Assembly: GCA_009746045.1 (NCBI GenBank)
Contig: RPFO01000059.1
Location: 2,179,716 to 2,243,715 of the forward strand
Direction of reading: 5' to 3'
Source: Mesostigma viride
Lineage: Eukaryota; Streptophyta; Mesostigmatophyceae; Mesostigmatales; Mesostigmataceae
DNA length: 64,000 bases
Position numbers and translations under genes: made by a program. Positions 28,501 to 43,500 of the stretch are shown one piece after another; positions within the stretch are counted from its first letter, which is position 1, and each line of letters starts with the position of its first letter. The notes under the pieces were generated by a model, which was given only the letters and a program-made list of their open reading frames with translations, did no database searches and was not told the origin of the DNA.

Positions 28501-31500
28501 GTGCAATGGGGTGTGTTGCTGTGTTGAAAGAATGTATTATGTAGGGCCATCAGGGTGTGCTGGGTGATCGACCAGCTGTAGCCGCAGTTGTGGGTACTGC
28601 CATCTCATGCGGCTCCTTATGCGTGTTTAGTCAAGTGGCATTGCTTGCCCCCACGGTTGGCATGTATACTTATCGGTCGGTAGTGAGGAGACGACAACCC
28701 ATTGTATCACACTGTAATTCCACAGAAGTGATCCACACAAGTCCTTGTGTGTATTGACAGGGGCATGCGGATAGCCTTTGACCTGCGTGCTGGCACAGTC
28801 CACCTCGCCGCCATCGCATACCTTGCCACCTTGCCACCCGCTGTATTGCCCATCGCACACCTTGCCACCGTGCACCACCCGCTGTATTGCCCATCACACA
28901 CCTTGCCACCGTGTACCACCCGCTGTATTGCGCATCGCACACCTTGCCACCGTGTACCACCCGCTGTATTGCGCATCACACACCTTGCCACCGTGTACCA
29001 CCCGCTGTATTGCGCATCGCACACCTTGCCACCGTGTACCACCCGCTGTATTGCGCATCACACACCTTGCCACCGTGTACCACCCGCTGTATTGCGCATC
29101 ACACACCTTGCCACCGTGCACCACCCGCTGTATTGCGCATCACACACCTTGCCACCGTGTACCACCCGCTGTATTGCGCATCGCACACCTTGCCACCGTG
29201 TACCACCCGCTGTATTGCGCATCGCACACCTTGCCACCGTGTACCACCCGCTGTATTGCGCATCACACACCTTGCCACCGTGTACCACCCGCTGTATTGC
29301 CCATCACACACCTTGCCACCGTGTACCACCCGCTGTATTGCGCATCACACACCTTGCCACCGTGTACCACCCGCTGTATTGCCCATCGCACACCTTGCCA
29401 CCGTGCACCACCCGCTGTATTGCGCATCGCACACCTTGCCACCGTGTACCACCCGCTGTATTGCGCATCGCACACCTTGCCACCGTGTACCACCCGCTGT
29501 ATTGCCCATCACACACCTTGCCACCGTGTACCACCCGCTGTATTGCGCATCACACACCTTGCCACCCGCTGTATTGCCCATCGCACACCTTGCCACCGTG
29601 TACCACCCGCTGTATTGCGCATCGCACACCTTGCCACCGTGTACCACCCGCTGTATTGCCATCGCACACCTTGCCACCGTGTACCACCCGCTGTATTGCG
29701 CATCACACACCTTGCCACCGTGTACCACCCGCTGTATTGCGCATCGCACACCTTGCCACCGTGTACCACCCGCTGTATTGCGCATCGCACACCTTGCCAC
29801 CGTGTACCACCCGCTGTATTGCGCATCGCACACCTTGCCACCGTGTACCACCCGCTGTATTGCGCATCGCACACCTTGCCACCGTGTACCACCCGCTGTA
29901 TTGCGCATCACACACCTTGCCACCGTGTACCACCCGCTGTATTGCGCATCGCACACCTTGCCACCGTGTACCACCCGCTGTATTGCGCATCGCACACCTT
30001 GCCACCGTGTACCACCCGCTGTATTGCGCATCGCACACCTTGCCACCGTGTACCACCCGCTGTATTGCGCATCACACACCTTGCCACCGTGTACCACCCG
30101 CTGTATTGCGCATCACACACCTTGCCACCGTGTACCACCCGCTGTATTGCGCATCACACACCTTGCCACCGTGCACCACCCGCTGTATTGCGCATCACAC
30201 ACCTTGCCACCGTGTACCACCCGCTGTATTGCGCATCGCACACCTTGCCACCGTGTACCACCCGCTGTATTGCGCATCACACACCTTGCCACCGTGTACC
30301 ACCCGCTGTATTGCGCATCACACACCTTGCCACCGTGTACCACCCGCTGTATTGCGCATCACACACCTTGCCACCGTGTACCACCCGCTGTATTGCGCAT
30401 CACACACCTTGCCACCGTGTACCACCCGCTGTATTGCGCATCACACACCTTGCCACCGTGTACCACCCGCTGTATTGCGCATCACACACCTTGCCACCCG
30501 CTGTATTGCGCATCACACACCTTGCCACCGTGTACCACCCGCTGTATTGCGCATCACACACCTTGCCACCGTGTACCACCCGCTGTATTGCGCATCACAC
30601 ACCTTGCCACCGTGTACCACCCGCTGTATTGCGCATCACACACCTTGCCACCCGCTGTATTGCGCATCACACACCTTGCCACCGTGTACCACCCGCTGTA
30701 TTGCGCATCGCACACCTTGCCACCGTGTACCACCCGCTGTATTGCGCATCACACACCTTGCCACCGTGTACCACCCGCTGTATTGCGCATCGCACACCTT
30801 GCCACCGTGTACCACCCGCTGTATTGCGCATCACACACCTTGCCACCGTGTACCACCCGCTGTATTGCGCATCACACACCTTGCCACCGTGTACCACCCG
30901 CTGTATTGCGCATCGCACACCTTGCCACCGTGTACCACCCGCTGTATTGCGCATCACACACCTTGCCACCGTGTACCACCCGCTGTATTGCGCATCACAC
31001 ACCTTGCCACCGTGTACCACCCGCTGTATTGCGCATCACACACCTTGCCACCGTGTACCACCCGCTGTATTGCGCATCGCACACCTTGCCACCGTGTACC
31101 ACCCGCTGTATTGCGCATCACACACCTTGCCACCGTGTACCACCCGCTGTATTGCGCATCGCACACCTTGCCACCGTGTACCACCCGCTGTATTGCGCAT
31201 CGCACACCTTGCCACCGTGTACCACCCGCTGTATTGCGCATCGCACACCTTGCCACCGTGTACCACCCGCTGTATTGCGCATCACACACCTTGCCACCGT
31301 GTACCACCCGCTGTATTGCGCATCGCACACCTTGCCACCGTGTACCACCCGCTGTATTGCGCATCGCACACCTTGCCACCGTGTACCACCCGCTGTATTG
31401 CGCATCACACACCTTGCCACCGTGTACCACCCGCTGTATTGCGCATCACACACCTTGCCACCGTGTACCACCCGCTGTATTGCGCATCACACACCTTGCC

Positions 31501-34500
31501 ACCGTGTACCACCCGCTGTATTGCGCATCACACACCTTGCCACCGTGTACCACCCGCTGTATTGCGCATCGCACACCTTGCCACCGTGTACCACCCGCTG
31601 TATTGCGCATCGCACACCTTGCCACCGTGTACCACCCGCTGTATTGCGCATCACACACCTTGCCACCGTGTACCACCCGCTGTATTGCGCATCGCACACC
31701 TTGCCACCGTGTACCACCCGCTGTATTGCGCATCGCACACCTTGCCACCGTGTACCACCCGCTGTATTGCGCATCACACACCTTGCCACCGTGTACCACC
31801 CGCTGTATTGCGCATCGCACACCTTGCCACCGTGTACCACCCGCTGTATTGCGCATCACACACCTTGCCACCGTGTACCACCCGCTGTATTGCCATCACA
31901 CACCTTGCCACCGTGTACCACCCGCTGTATTGCGCATCACACACCTTGCCACCGTGTACCACCCGCTGTATTGCGCATCGCACACCTTGCCACCGTGTAC
32001 CACCCGCTGTATTGCGCATCGCACACCTTGCCACCGTGTACCACCCGCTGTATTGCGCATCGCACACCTTGCCACCGTGTACCACCCGCTGTATTGCCAT
32101 CACACACCTTGCCACCGTGTACCACCCGCTGTATTGCGCATCACACACCTTGCCACCCGCTGTATTGCCATCGCACACCTTGCCACCGTGTACCACCCGC
32201 TGTATTGCGCATCACACACCTTGCCACCGTGTACCACCCGCTGTATTGCGCATCGCACACCTTGCCACCGTGTACCACCCGCTGTATTGCGCATCACACA
32301 CCTTGCCACCGTGTACCACCCGCTGTATTGCGCATCACACACCTTGCCACCGTGTACCACCCGCTGTATTGCGCATCACACACCTTGCCACCGTGTACCA
32401 CCCGCTGTATTGCGCATCGCACACCTTGCCACCGTGTACCACCCGCTGTATTGCGCATCACACACCTTGCCACCGTGTACCACCCGCTGTATTGCGCATC
32501 ACACACCTTGCCACCGTGTACCACCCGCTGTATTGCGCATCACACACCTTGCCACCGTGTACCACCCGCTGTATTGCGCATCACACACCTTGCCACCGTG
32601 TACCACCCGCTGTATTGCGCATCGCACACCTTGCCACCGTGTACCACCCGCTGTATTGCGCATCACACACCTTGCCACCGTGTACCACCCGCTGTATTGC
32701 GCATCACACACCTTGCCACCGTGTACCACCCGCTGTATTGCGCATCACACACCTTGCCACCGTGTACCACCCGCTGTATTGCGCATCGCACACCTTGCCA
32801 CCGTGTACCACCCGCTGTATTGCGCATCACACACCTTGCCACCGTGTACCACCCGCTGTATTGCGCATCGCACACCTTGCCACCGTGTACCACCCGCTGT
32901 ATTGCGCATCGCACACCTTGCCACCGTGTACCACCCGCTGTATTGCGCATCACACACCTTGCCACCGTGTACCACCCGCTGTATTGCGCATCGCACACCT
33001 TGCCACCGTGTACCACCCGCTGTATTGCGCATCGCACACCTTGCCACCGTGTACCACCCGCTGTATTGCGCATCGCACACCTTGCCACCGTGTACCACCC
33101 GCTGTATTGCGCATCGCACACCTTGCCACCGTGTACCACCCGCTGTATTGCGCATCGCACACCTTGCCACCGTGTACCACCCGCTGTATTGCGCATCGCA
33201 CACCTTGCCACCGTGTACCACCCGCTGTATTGCGCATCGCACACCTTGCCACCGTGTACCACCCGCTGTATTGCGCATCGCACACCTTGCCACCGTGTAC
33301 CACCCGCTGTATTGCGCATCACACACCTTGCCACCGTGTACCACCCGCTGTATTGCGCATCGCACACCTTGCCACCGTGTACCACCCGCTGTATTGCGCA
33401 TCGCACACCTTGCCACCGTGTACCACCCGCTGTATTGCGCATCGCACACCTTGCCACCGTGTACCACCCGCTGTATTGCGCATCGCACACCTTGCCACCG
33501 TGTACCACCCGCTGTATTGCGCATCACACACCTTGCCACCGTGTACCACCCGCTGTATTGCGCATCGCACACCTTGCCACCGTGTACCACCCGCTGTATT
33601 GCGCATCGCACACCTTGCCACCGTGTACCACCCGCTGTATTGCGCATCGCACACCTTGCCACCGTGTACCACCCGCTGTATTGCGCATCGCACACCTTGC
33701 CACCGTGTACCACCCGCTGTATTGCGCATCGCACACCGTGTACCACCCGCTGTATTGCGCATCACACACCTTGCCACCGTGTACCACCCGCTGTATTGCG
33801 CATCGCACACCTTGCCACCGTGTACCACCCGCTGTATTGCGCATCACACACCTTGCCACCGTGTACCACCCGCTGTATTGCGCATCGCACACCTTGCCAC
33901 CGTGTACCACCCGCTGTATTGCGCATCGCACACCTTGCCACCGTGTACCACCCGCTGTATTGCGCATCGCACACCTTGCCACCGTGTACCACCCGCTGTA
34001 TTGCGCATCGCACACCTTGCCACCGTGTACCACCCGCTGTATTGCGCATCGCACACCTTGCCACCGTGTACCACCCGCTGTATTGCGCATCACACACCTT
34101 GCCACCGTGTACCACCCGCTGTATTGCGCATCGCACACCTTGCCACCGTGTACCACCCGCTGTATTGCGCATCGCACACCTTGCCACCGTGTACCACCCG
34201 CTGTATTGCGCATCGCACACCTTGCCACCGTGTACCACCCGCTGTATTGCGCATCACACACCTTGCCACCGTGTACCACCCGCTGTATTGCGCATCGCAC
34301 ACCTTGCCACCGTGTACCACCCGCTGTATTGCGCATCACACACCTTGCCACCGTGTACCACCCGCTGTATTGCGCATCACACACCTTGCCACCGTGTACC
34401 ACCCGCTGTATTGCGCATCACACACCTTGCCACCGTGTACCACCCGCTGTATTGCGCATCACACACCTTGCCACCGTGTACCACCCGCTGTATTGCGCAT

Positions 34501-37500
34501 CACACACCTTGCCACCGTGTACCACCCGCTGTATTGCGCATCACACACCTTGCCACCGTGTACCACCCGCTGTATTGCGCATCGCACACCTTGCCACCGT
34601 GTACCACCCGCTGTATTGCGCATCACACACCTTGCCACCGTGTACCACCCGCTGTATTGCGCATCACACACCTTGCCACCGTGTACCACCCGCTGTATTG
34701 CGCATCGCACACCTTGCCACCGTGTACCACCCGCTGTATTGCGCATCACACACCTTGCCACCGTGTACCACCCGCTGTATTGCGCATCGCACACCTTGCC
34801 ACCGTGTACCACCCGCTGTATTGCGCATCGCACACCTTGCCACCGTGTACCACCCGCTGTATTGCGCATCACACACCTTGCCACCGTGTACCACCCGCTG
34901 TATTGCGCATCGCACACCTTGCCACCGTGTACCACCCGCTGTATTGCGCATCGCACACCTTGCCACCGTGTACCACCCGCTGTATTGCGCATCACACACC
35001 TTGCCACCGTGTACCACCCGCTGTATTGCGCATCACACACCTTGCCACCGTGTACCACCCGCTGTATTGCGCATCACACACCTTGCCACCGTGTACCACC
35101 CGCTGTATTGCGCATCGCACACCTTGCCACCGTGTACCACCCGCTGTATTGCGCATCACACACCTTGCCACCGTGTACCACCCGCTGTATTGCGCATCAC
35201 ACACCTTGCCACCGTGTACCACCCGCTGTATTGCGCATCACACACCTTGCCACCGTGTACCACCCGCTGTATTGCGCATCACACACCTTGCCACCGTGTA
35301 CCACCCGCTGTATTGCGCATCACACACCTTGCCACCGTGTACCACCCGCTGTATTGCGCATCGCACACCTTGCCACCGTGTACCACCCGCTGTATTGCGC
35401 ATCACACACCTTGCCACCGTGTACCACCCGCTGTATTGCGCATCGCACACCTTGCCACCGTGTACCACCCGCTGTATTGCGCATCACACACCTTGCCACC
35501 GTGTACCACCCGCTGTATTGCGCATCACACACCTTGCCACCGTGTACCACCCGCTGTATTGCGCATCGCACACCTTGCCACCGTGTACCACCCGCTGTAT
35601 TGCGCATCGCACACCTTGCCACCGTGTACCACCCGCTGTATTGCGCATCACACACCTTGCCACCGTGTACCACCCGCTGTATTGCGCATCGCACACCTTG
35701 CCACCGTGTACCACCCGCTGTATTGCGCATCACACACCTTGCCACCGTGTACCACCCGCTGTATTGCGCATCGCACACCTTGCCACCGTGTACCACCCGC
35801 TGTATTGCGCATCACACACCTTGCCACCGTGTACCACCCGCTGTATTGCGCATCGCACACCTTGCCACCGTGTACCACCCGCTGTATTGCGCATCACACA
35901 CCTTGCCACCGTGTACCACCCGCTGTATTGCGCATCGCACACCGTGTACCACCCGCTGTATTGCGCATCACACACCTTGCCACCGTGTACCACCCGCTGT
36001 ATTGCGCATCGCACACCTTGCCACCGTGTACCACCCGCTGTATTGCGCATCACACACCTTGCCACCGTGTACCACCCGCTGTATTGCGCATCACACACCT
36101 TGCCACCGTGTACCACCCGCTGTATTGCGCATCGCACACCTTGCCACCGTGTACCACCCGCTGTATTGCGCATCGCACACCTTGCCACCGTGTACCACCC
36201 GCTGTATTGCGCATCGCACACCTTGCCACCGTGTACCACCCGCTGTATTGCGCATCACACACCTTGCCACCGTGTACCACCCGCTGTATTGCGCATCACA
36301 CACCTTGCCACCGTGTACCACCCGCTGTATTGCGCATCACACACCTTGCCACCGTGTACCACCCGCTGTATTGCGCATCACACACCTTGCCACCGTGTAC
36401 CACCCGCTGTATTGCGCATCACACACCTTGCCACCGTGTACCACCCGCTGTATTGCGCATCACACACCTTGCCACCGTGTACCACCCGCTGTATTGCGCA
36501 TCGCACACCTTGCCACCGTGTACCACCCGCTGTATTGCGCATCACACACCTTGCCACCGTGTACCACCCGCTGTATTGCGCATCACACACCTTGCCACCG
36601 TGTACCACCCGCTGTATTGCGCATCACACACCTTGCCACCGTGTACCACCCGCTGTATTGCGCATCACACACCTTGCCACCGTGTACCACCCGCTGTATT
36701 GCGCATCACACACCTTGCCACCGTGTACCACCCGCTGTATTGCGCATCACACACCTTGCCACCGTGTACCACCCGCTGTATTGCGCATCGCACACCTTGC
36801 CACCGTGTACCACCCGCTGTATTGCGCATCACACACCTTGCCACCGTGTACCACCCGCTGTATTGCGCATCACACACCTTGCCACCGTGTACCACCCGCT
36901 GTATTGCGCATCGCACACCTTGCCACCGTGTACCACCCGCTGTATTGCGCATCACACACCTTGCCACCGTGTACCACCCGCTGTATTGCGCATCACACAC
37001 CTTGCCACCGTGTACCACCCGCTGTATTGCGCATCGCACACCTTGCCACCGTGTACCACCCGCTGTATTGCGCATCACACACCTTGCCACCGTGTACCAC
37101 CCGCTGTATTGCGCATCACACACCTTGCCACCGTGTACCACCCGCTGTATTGCGCATCACACACCTTGCCACCGTGTACCACCCGCTGTATTGCGCATCA
37201 CACACCTTGCCACCGTGTACCACCCGCTGTATTGCGCATCACACACCTTGCCACCGTGTACCACCCGCTGTATTGCGCATCACACACCTTGCCACCGTGT
37301 ACCACCCGCTGTATTGCGCATCGCACACCTTGCCACCGTGTACCACCCGCTGTATTGCGCATCGCACACCTTGCCACCGTGTACCACCCGCTGTATTGCG
37401 CATCACACACCTTGCCACCGTGTACCACCCGCTGTATTGCGCATCACACACCTTGCCACCGTGTACCACCCGCTGTATTGCGCATCGCACACCTTGCCAC

Positions 37501-40500
37501 CGTGTACCACCCGCTGTATTGCGCATCACACACCTTGCCACCCGCTGTATTGCCCATCACACACCTTGCCACCGTGTACCACCCGCTGTATTGCGCATCA
37601 CACACCTTGCCACCGTGTACCACCCGCTGTATTGCGCATCGCACACCTTGCCACCGTGTACCACCCGCTGTATTGCGCATCACACACCTTGCCACCGTGT
37701 ACCACCCGCTGTATTGCGCATCGCACACCTTGCCACCCGCTGTATTGCCCATCACACACCTTGCCACCGTGTACCACCCGCTGTATTGCGCATCGCACAC
37801 CTTGCCACCGTGTACCACCCGCTGTATTGCGCATCACACACCTTGCCACCGTGTACCACCCGCTGTATTGCGCATCACACACCTTGCCACCGTGTACCAC
37901 CCGCTGTATTGCGCATCGCACACCTTGCCACCGTGTACCACCCGCTGTATTGCGCATCGCACACCTTGCCACCGTGTACCACCCGCTGTATTGCGCATCA
38001 CACACCTTGCCACCGTGTACCACCCGCTGTATTGCGCATCACACACCTTGCCACCCGCTGTATTGCGCATCGCACACCTTGCCACCGTGTACCACCCGCT
38101 GTATTGCGCATCACACACCTTGCCACCGTGTACCACCCGCTGTATTGCGCATCGCACACCTTGCCACCGTGTACCACCCGCTGTATTGCGCATCACACAC
38201 CTTGCCACCGTGTACCACCCGCTGTATTGCGCATCACACACCTTGCCACCGTGTACCACCCGCTGTATTGCGCATCACACACCTTGCCACCGTGTACCAC
38301 CCGCTGTATTGCGCATCACACACCTTGCCACCGTGTACCACCCGCTGTATTGCGCATCACACACCTTGCCACCGTGTACCACCCGCTGTATTGCGCATCA
38401 CACACCTTGCCACCGTGTACCACCCGCTGTATTGCGCATCACACACCTTGCCACCGTGTACCACCCGCTGTATTGCGCATCACACACCTTGCCACCGTGT
38501 ACCACCCGCTGTATTGCGCATCGCACACCGTGTACCACCCGCTGTATTGCGCATCACACACCTTGCCACCGTGTACCACCCGCTGTATTGCGCATCGCAC
38601 ACCTTGCCACCGTGTACCACCCGCTGTATTGCGCATCACACACCTTGCCACCGTGTACCACCCGCTGTATTGCGCATCGCACACCTTGCCACCGTGTACC
38701 ACCCGCTGTATTGCGCATCACACACCTTGCCACCGTGTACCACCCGCTGTATTGCGCATCACACACCTTGCCACCGTGTACCACCCGCTGTATTGCGCAT
38801 CACACACCTTGCCACCGTGTACCACCCGCTGTATTGCGCATCGCACACCTTGCCACCGTGTACCACCCGCTGTATTGCGCATCACACACCTTGCCACCGT
38901 GTACCACCCGCTGTATTGCGCATCGCACACCTTGCCACCGTGTACCACCCGCTGTATTGCGCATCACACACCTTGCCACCGTGTACCACCCGCTGTATTG
39001 CGCATCACACACCTTGCCACCCGCTGTATTGCGCATCGCACACCTTGCCACCGTGTACCACCCGCTGTATTGCGCATCGCACACCTTGCCACCGTGTACC
39101 ACCCGCTGTATTGCGCATCACACACCTTGCCACCGTGTACCACCCGCTGTATTGCGCATCACACACCTTGCCACCGTGTACCACCCGCTGTATTGCGCAT
39201 CGCACACCTTGCCACCGTGTACCACCCGCTGTATTGCGCATCACACACCTTGCCACCGTGTACCACCCGCTGTATTGCGCATCACACACCTTGCCACCGT
39301 GTACCACCCGCTGTATTGCGCATCACACACCTTGCCACCGTGTACCACCCGCTGTATTGCGCATCACACACCTTGCCACCGTGTACCACCCGCTGTATTG
39401 CGCATCACACACCTTGCCACCGTGTACCACCCGCTGTATTGCGCATCACACACCTTGCCACCGTGTACCACCCGCTGTATTGCGCATCGCACACCTTGCC
39501 ACCGTGTACCACCCGCTGTATTGCGCATCGCACACCTTGCCACCGTGTACCACCCGCTGTATTGCGCATCACACACCTTGCCACCGTGTACCACCCGCTG
39601 TATTGCGCATCACACACCTTGCCACCGTGTACCACCCGCTGTATTGCGCATCACACACCTTGCCACCGTGTACCACCCGCTGTATTGCGCATCACACACC
39701 TTGCCACCGTGTACCACCCGCTGTATTGCGCATCACACACCTTGCCACCGTGTACCACCCGCTGTATTGCGCATCACACACCTTGCCACCGTGTACCACC
39801 CGCTGTATTGCGCATCACACACCTTGCCACCGTGTACCACCCGCTGTATTGCGCATCGCACACCTTGCCACCGTGTACCACCCGCTGTATTGCGCATCAC
39901 ACACCTTGCCACCGTGTACCACCCGCTGTATTGCGCATCACACACCTTGCCACCCGCTGTATTGCGCATCGCACACCTTGCCACCGTGTACCACCCGCTG
40001 TATTGCGCATCGCACACCTTGCCACCGTGTACCACCCGCTGTATTGCGCATCACACACCTTGCCACCGTGTACCACCCGCTGTATTGCGCATCGCACACC
40101 TTGCCACCGTGTACCACCCGCTGTATTGCGCATCGCACACCTTGCCACCGTGTACCACCCGCTGTATTGCGCATCACACACCTTGCCACCCGCTGTATTG
40201 CGCATCGCACACCGTGTACCACCCGCTGTATTGCGCATCGCACACCTTGCCACCGTGTACCACCCGCTGTATTGCGCATCGCACACCTTGCCACCGTGTA
40301 CCACCCGCTGTATTGCGCATCACACACCTTGCCACCGTGTACCACCCGCTGTATTGCGCATCACACACCTTGCCACCGTGTACCACCCGCTGTATTGCGC
40401 ATCACACACCTTGCCACCCGCTGTATTGCGCATCGCACACCTTGCCACCGTGTACCACCCGCTGTATTGCGCATCACACACCTTGCCACCGTGTACCACC

Positions 40501-43500
40501 CGCTGTATTGCGCATCGCACACCTTGCCACCGTGTACCACCCGCTGTATTGCGCATCACACACCTTGCCACCGTGTACCACCCGCTGTATTGCGCATCAC
40601 ACACCTTGCCACCGTGTACCACCCGCTGTATTGCGCATCACACACCTTGCCACCGTGTACCACCCGCTGTATTGCGCATCACACACCTTGCCACCGTGTA
40701 CCACCCGCTGTATTGCGCATCACACACCTTGCCACCGTGTACCACCCGCTGTATTGCGCATCACACACCTTGCCACCGTGTACCACCCGCTGTATTGCGC
40801 ATCGCACACCTTGCCACCGTGTACCACCCGCTGTATTGCGCATCACACACCTTGCCACCGTGTACCACCCGCTGTATTGCGCATCACACACCTTGCCACC
40901 GTGTACCACCCGCTGTATTGCGCATCACACACCTTGCCACCGTGTACCACCCGCTGTATTGCGCATCACACACCTTGCCACCGTGTACCACCCGCTGTAT
41001 TGCGCATCACACACCTTGCCACCGTGTACCACCCGCTGTATTGCGCATCACACACCTTGCCACCGTGTACCACCCGCTGTATTGCGCATCGCACACCTTG
41101 CCACCGTGTACCACCCGCTGTATTGCGCATCACACACCTTGCCACCGTGTACCACCCGCTGTATTGCGCATCACACACCTTGCCACCCGCTGTATTGCGC
41201 ATCGCACACCTTGCCACCGTGTACCACCCGCTGTATTGCGCATCACACACCTTGCCACCGTGTACCACCCGCTGTATTGCGCATCGCACACCTTGCCACC
41301 GTGTACCACCCGCTGTATTGCGCATCACACACCTTGCCACCGTGTACCACCCGCTGTATTGCGCATCGCACACCTTGCCACCGTGTACCACCCGCTGTAT
41401 TGCGCATCACACACCTTGCCACCGTGTACCACCCGCTGTATTGCGCATCACACACCTTGCCACCCGCTGTATTGCGCATCGCACACCTTGCCACCGTGTA
41501 CCACCCGCTGTATTGCGCATCGCACACCTTGCCACCGTGTACCACCCGCTGTATTGCGCATCACACACCTTGCCACCGTGTACCACCCGCTGTATTGCGC
41601 ATCACACACCTTGCCACCGTGTACCACCCGCTGTATTGCGCATCACACACCTTGCCACCGTGTACCACCCGCTGTATTGCGCATCACACACCTTGCCACC
41701 GTGTACCACCCGCTGTATTGCGCATCACACACCTTGCCACCGTGTACCACCCGCTGTATTGCGCATCACACACCTTGCCACCGTGTACCACCCGCTGTAT
41801 TGCGCATCGCACACCTTGCCACCGTGTACCACCCGCTGTATTGCGCATCGCACACCTTGCCACCGTGTACCACCCGCTGTATTGCGCATCACACACCTTG
41901 CCACCGTGTACCACCCGCTGTATTGCGCATCGCACACCTTGCCACCGTGTACCACCCGCTGTATTGCGCATCACACACCTTGCCACCGTGTACCACCCGC
42001 TGTATTGCGCATCGCACACCTTGCCACCGTGTACCACCCGCTGTATTGCGCATCGCACACCTTGCCACCGTGTACCACCCGCTGTATTGCGCATCGCACA
42101 CCTTGCCACCGTGTACCACCCGCTGTATTGCCATCACACACCTTGCCACCGTGTACCACCCGCTGTATTGCGCATCACACACCTTGCCACCCGCTGTATT
42201 GCCATCGCACACCTTGCCACCGTGTACCACCCGCTGTATTGCGCATCGCACACCTTGCCACCGTGTACCACCCGCTGTATTGCGCATCGCACACCTTGCC
42301 ACCGTGTACCACCCGCTGTATTGCGCATCACACACCTTGCCACCGTGTACCACCCGCTGTATTGCGCATCACACACCTTGCCACCGTGTACCACCCGCTG
42401 TATTGCGCATCGCACACCTTGCCACCGTGTACCACCCGCTGTATTGCGCATCGCACACCTTGCCACCGTGTACCACCCGCTGTATTGCGCATCGCACACC
42501 TTGCCACCGTGTACCACCCGCTGTATTGCGCATCACACACCTTGCCACCGTGTACCACCCGCTGTATTGCGCATCGCACACCTTGCCACCGTGTACCACC
42601 CGCTGTATTGCGCATCGCACACCTTGCCACCGTGTACCACCCGCTGTATTGCGCATCGCACACCTTGCCACCGTGTACCACCCGCTGTATTGCGCATCAC
42701 ACACCTTGCCACCGTGTACCACCCGCTGTATTGCGCATCGCACACCTTGCCACCGTGTACCACCCGCTGTATTGCGCATCACACACCTTGCCACCGTGTA
42801 CCACCCGCTGTATTGCGCATCACACACCTTGCCACCGTGTACCACCCGCTGTATTGCGCATCACACACCTTGCCACCGTGTACCACCCGCTGTATTGCGC
42901 ATCACACACCTTGCCACCGTGTACCACCCGCTGTATTGCGCATCGCACACCTTGCCACCCGCTGTATTGCGCATCACACACCTTGCCACCGTGTACCACC
43001 CGCTGTATTGCGCATCGCACACCTTGCCACCGTGTACCACCCGCTGTATTGCGCATCGCACACCTTGCCACCGTGTACCACCCGCTGTATTGCGCATCGC
43101 ACACCTTGCCACCGTGTACCACCCGCTGTATTGCGCATCACACACCTTGCCACCGTGTACCACCCGCTGTATTGCGCATCGCACACCTTGCCACCGTGTA
43201 CCACCCGCTGTATTGCGCATCGCACACCTTGCCACCGTGTACCACCCGCTGTATTGCGCATCACACACCTTGCCACCGTGTACCACCCGCTGTATTGCGC
43301 ATCACACACCTTGCCACCGTGTACCACCCGCTGTATTGCGCATCACACACCTTGCCACCCGCTGTATTGCGCATCACACACCTTGCCACCGTGTACCACC
43401 CGCTGTATTGCGCATCGCACACCTTGCCACCGTGTACCACCCGCTGTATTGCGCATCGCACACCTTGCCACCGTGTACCACCCGCTGTATTGCGCATCAC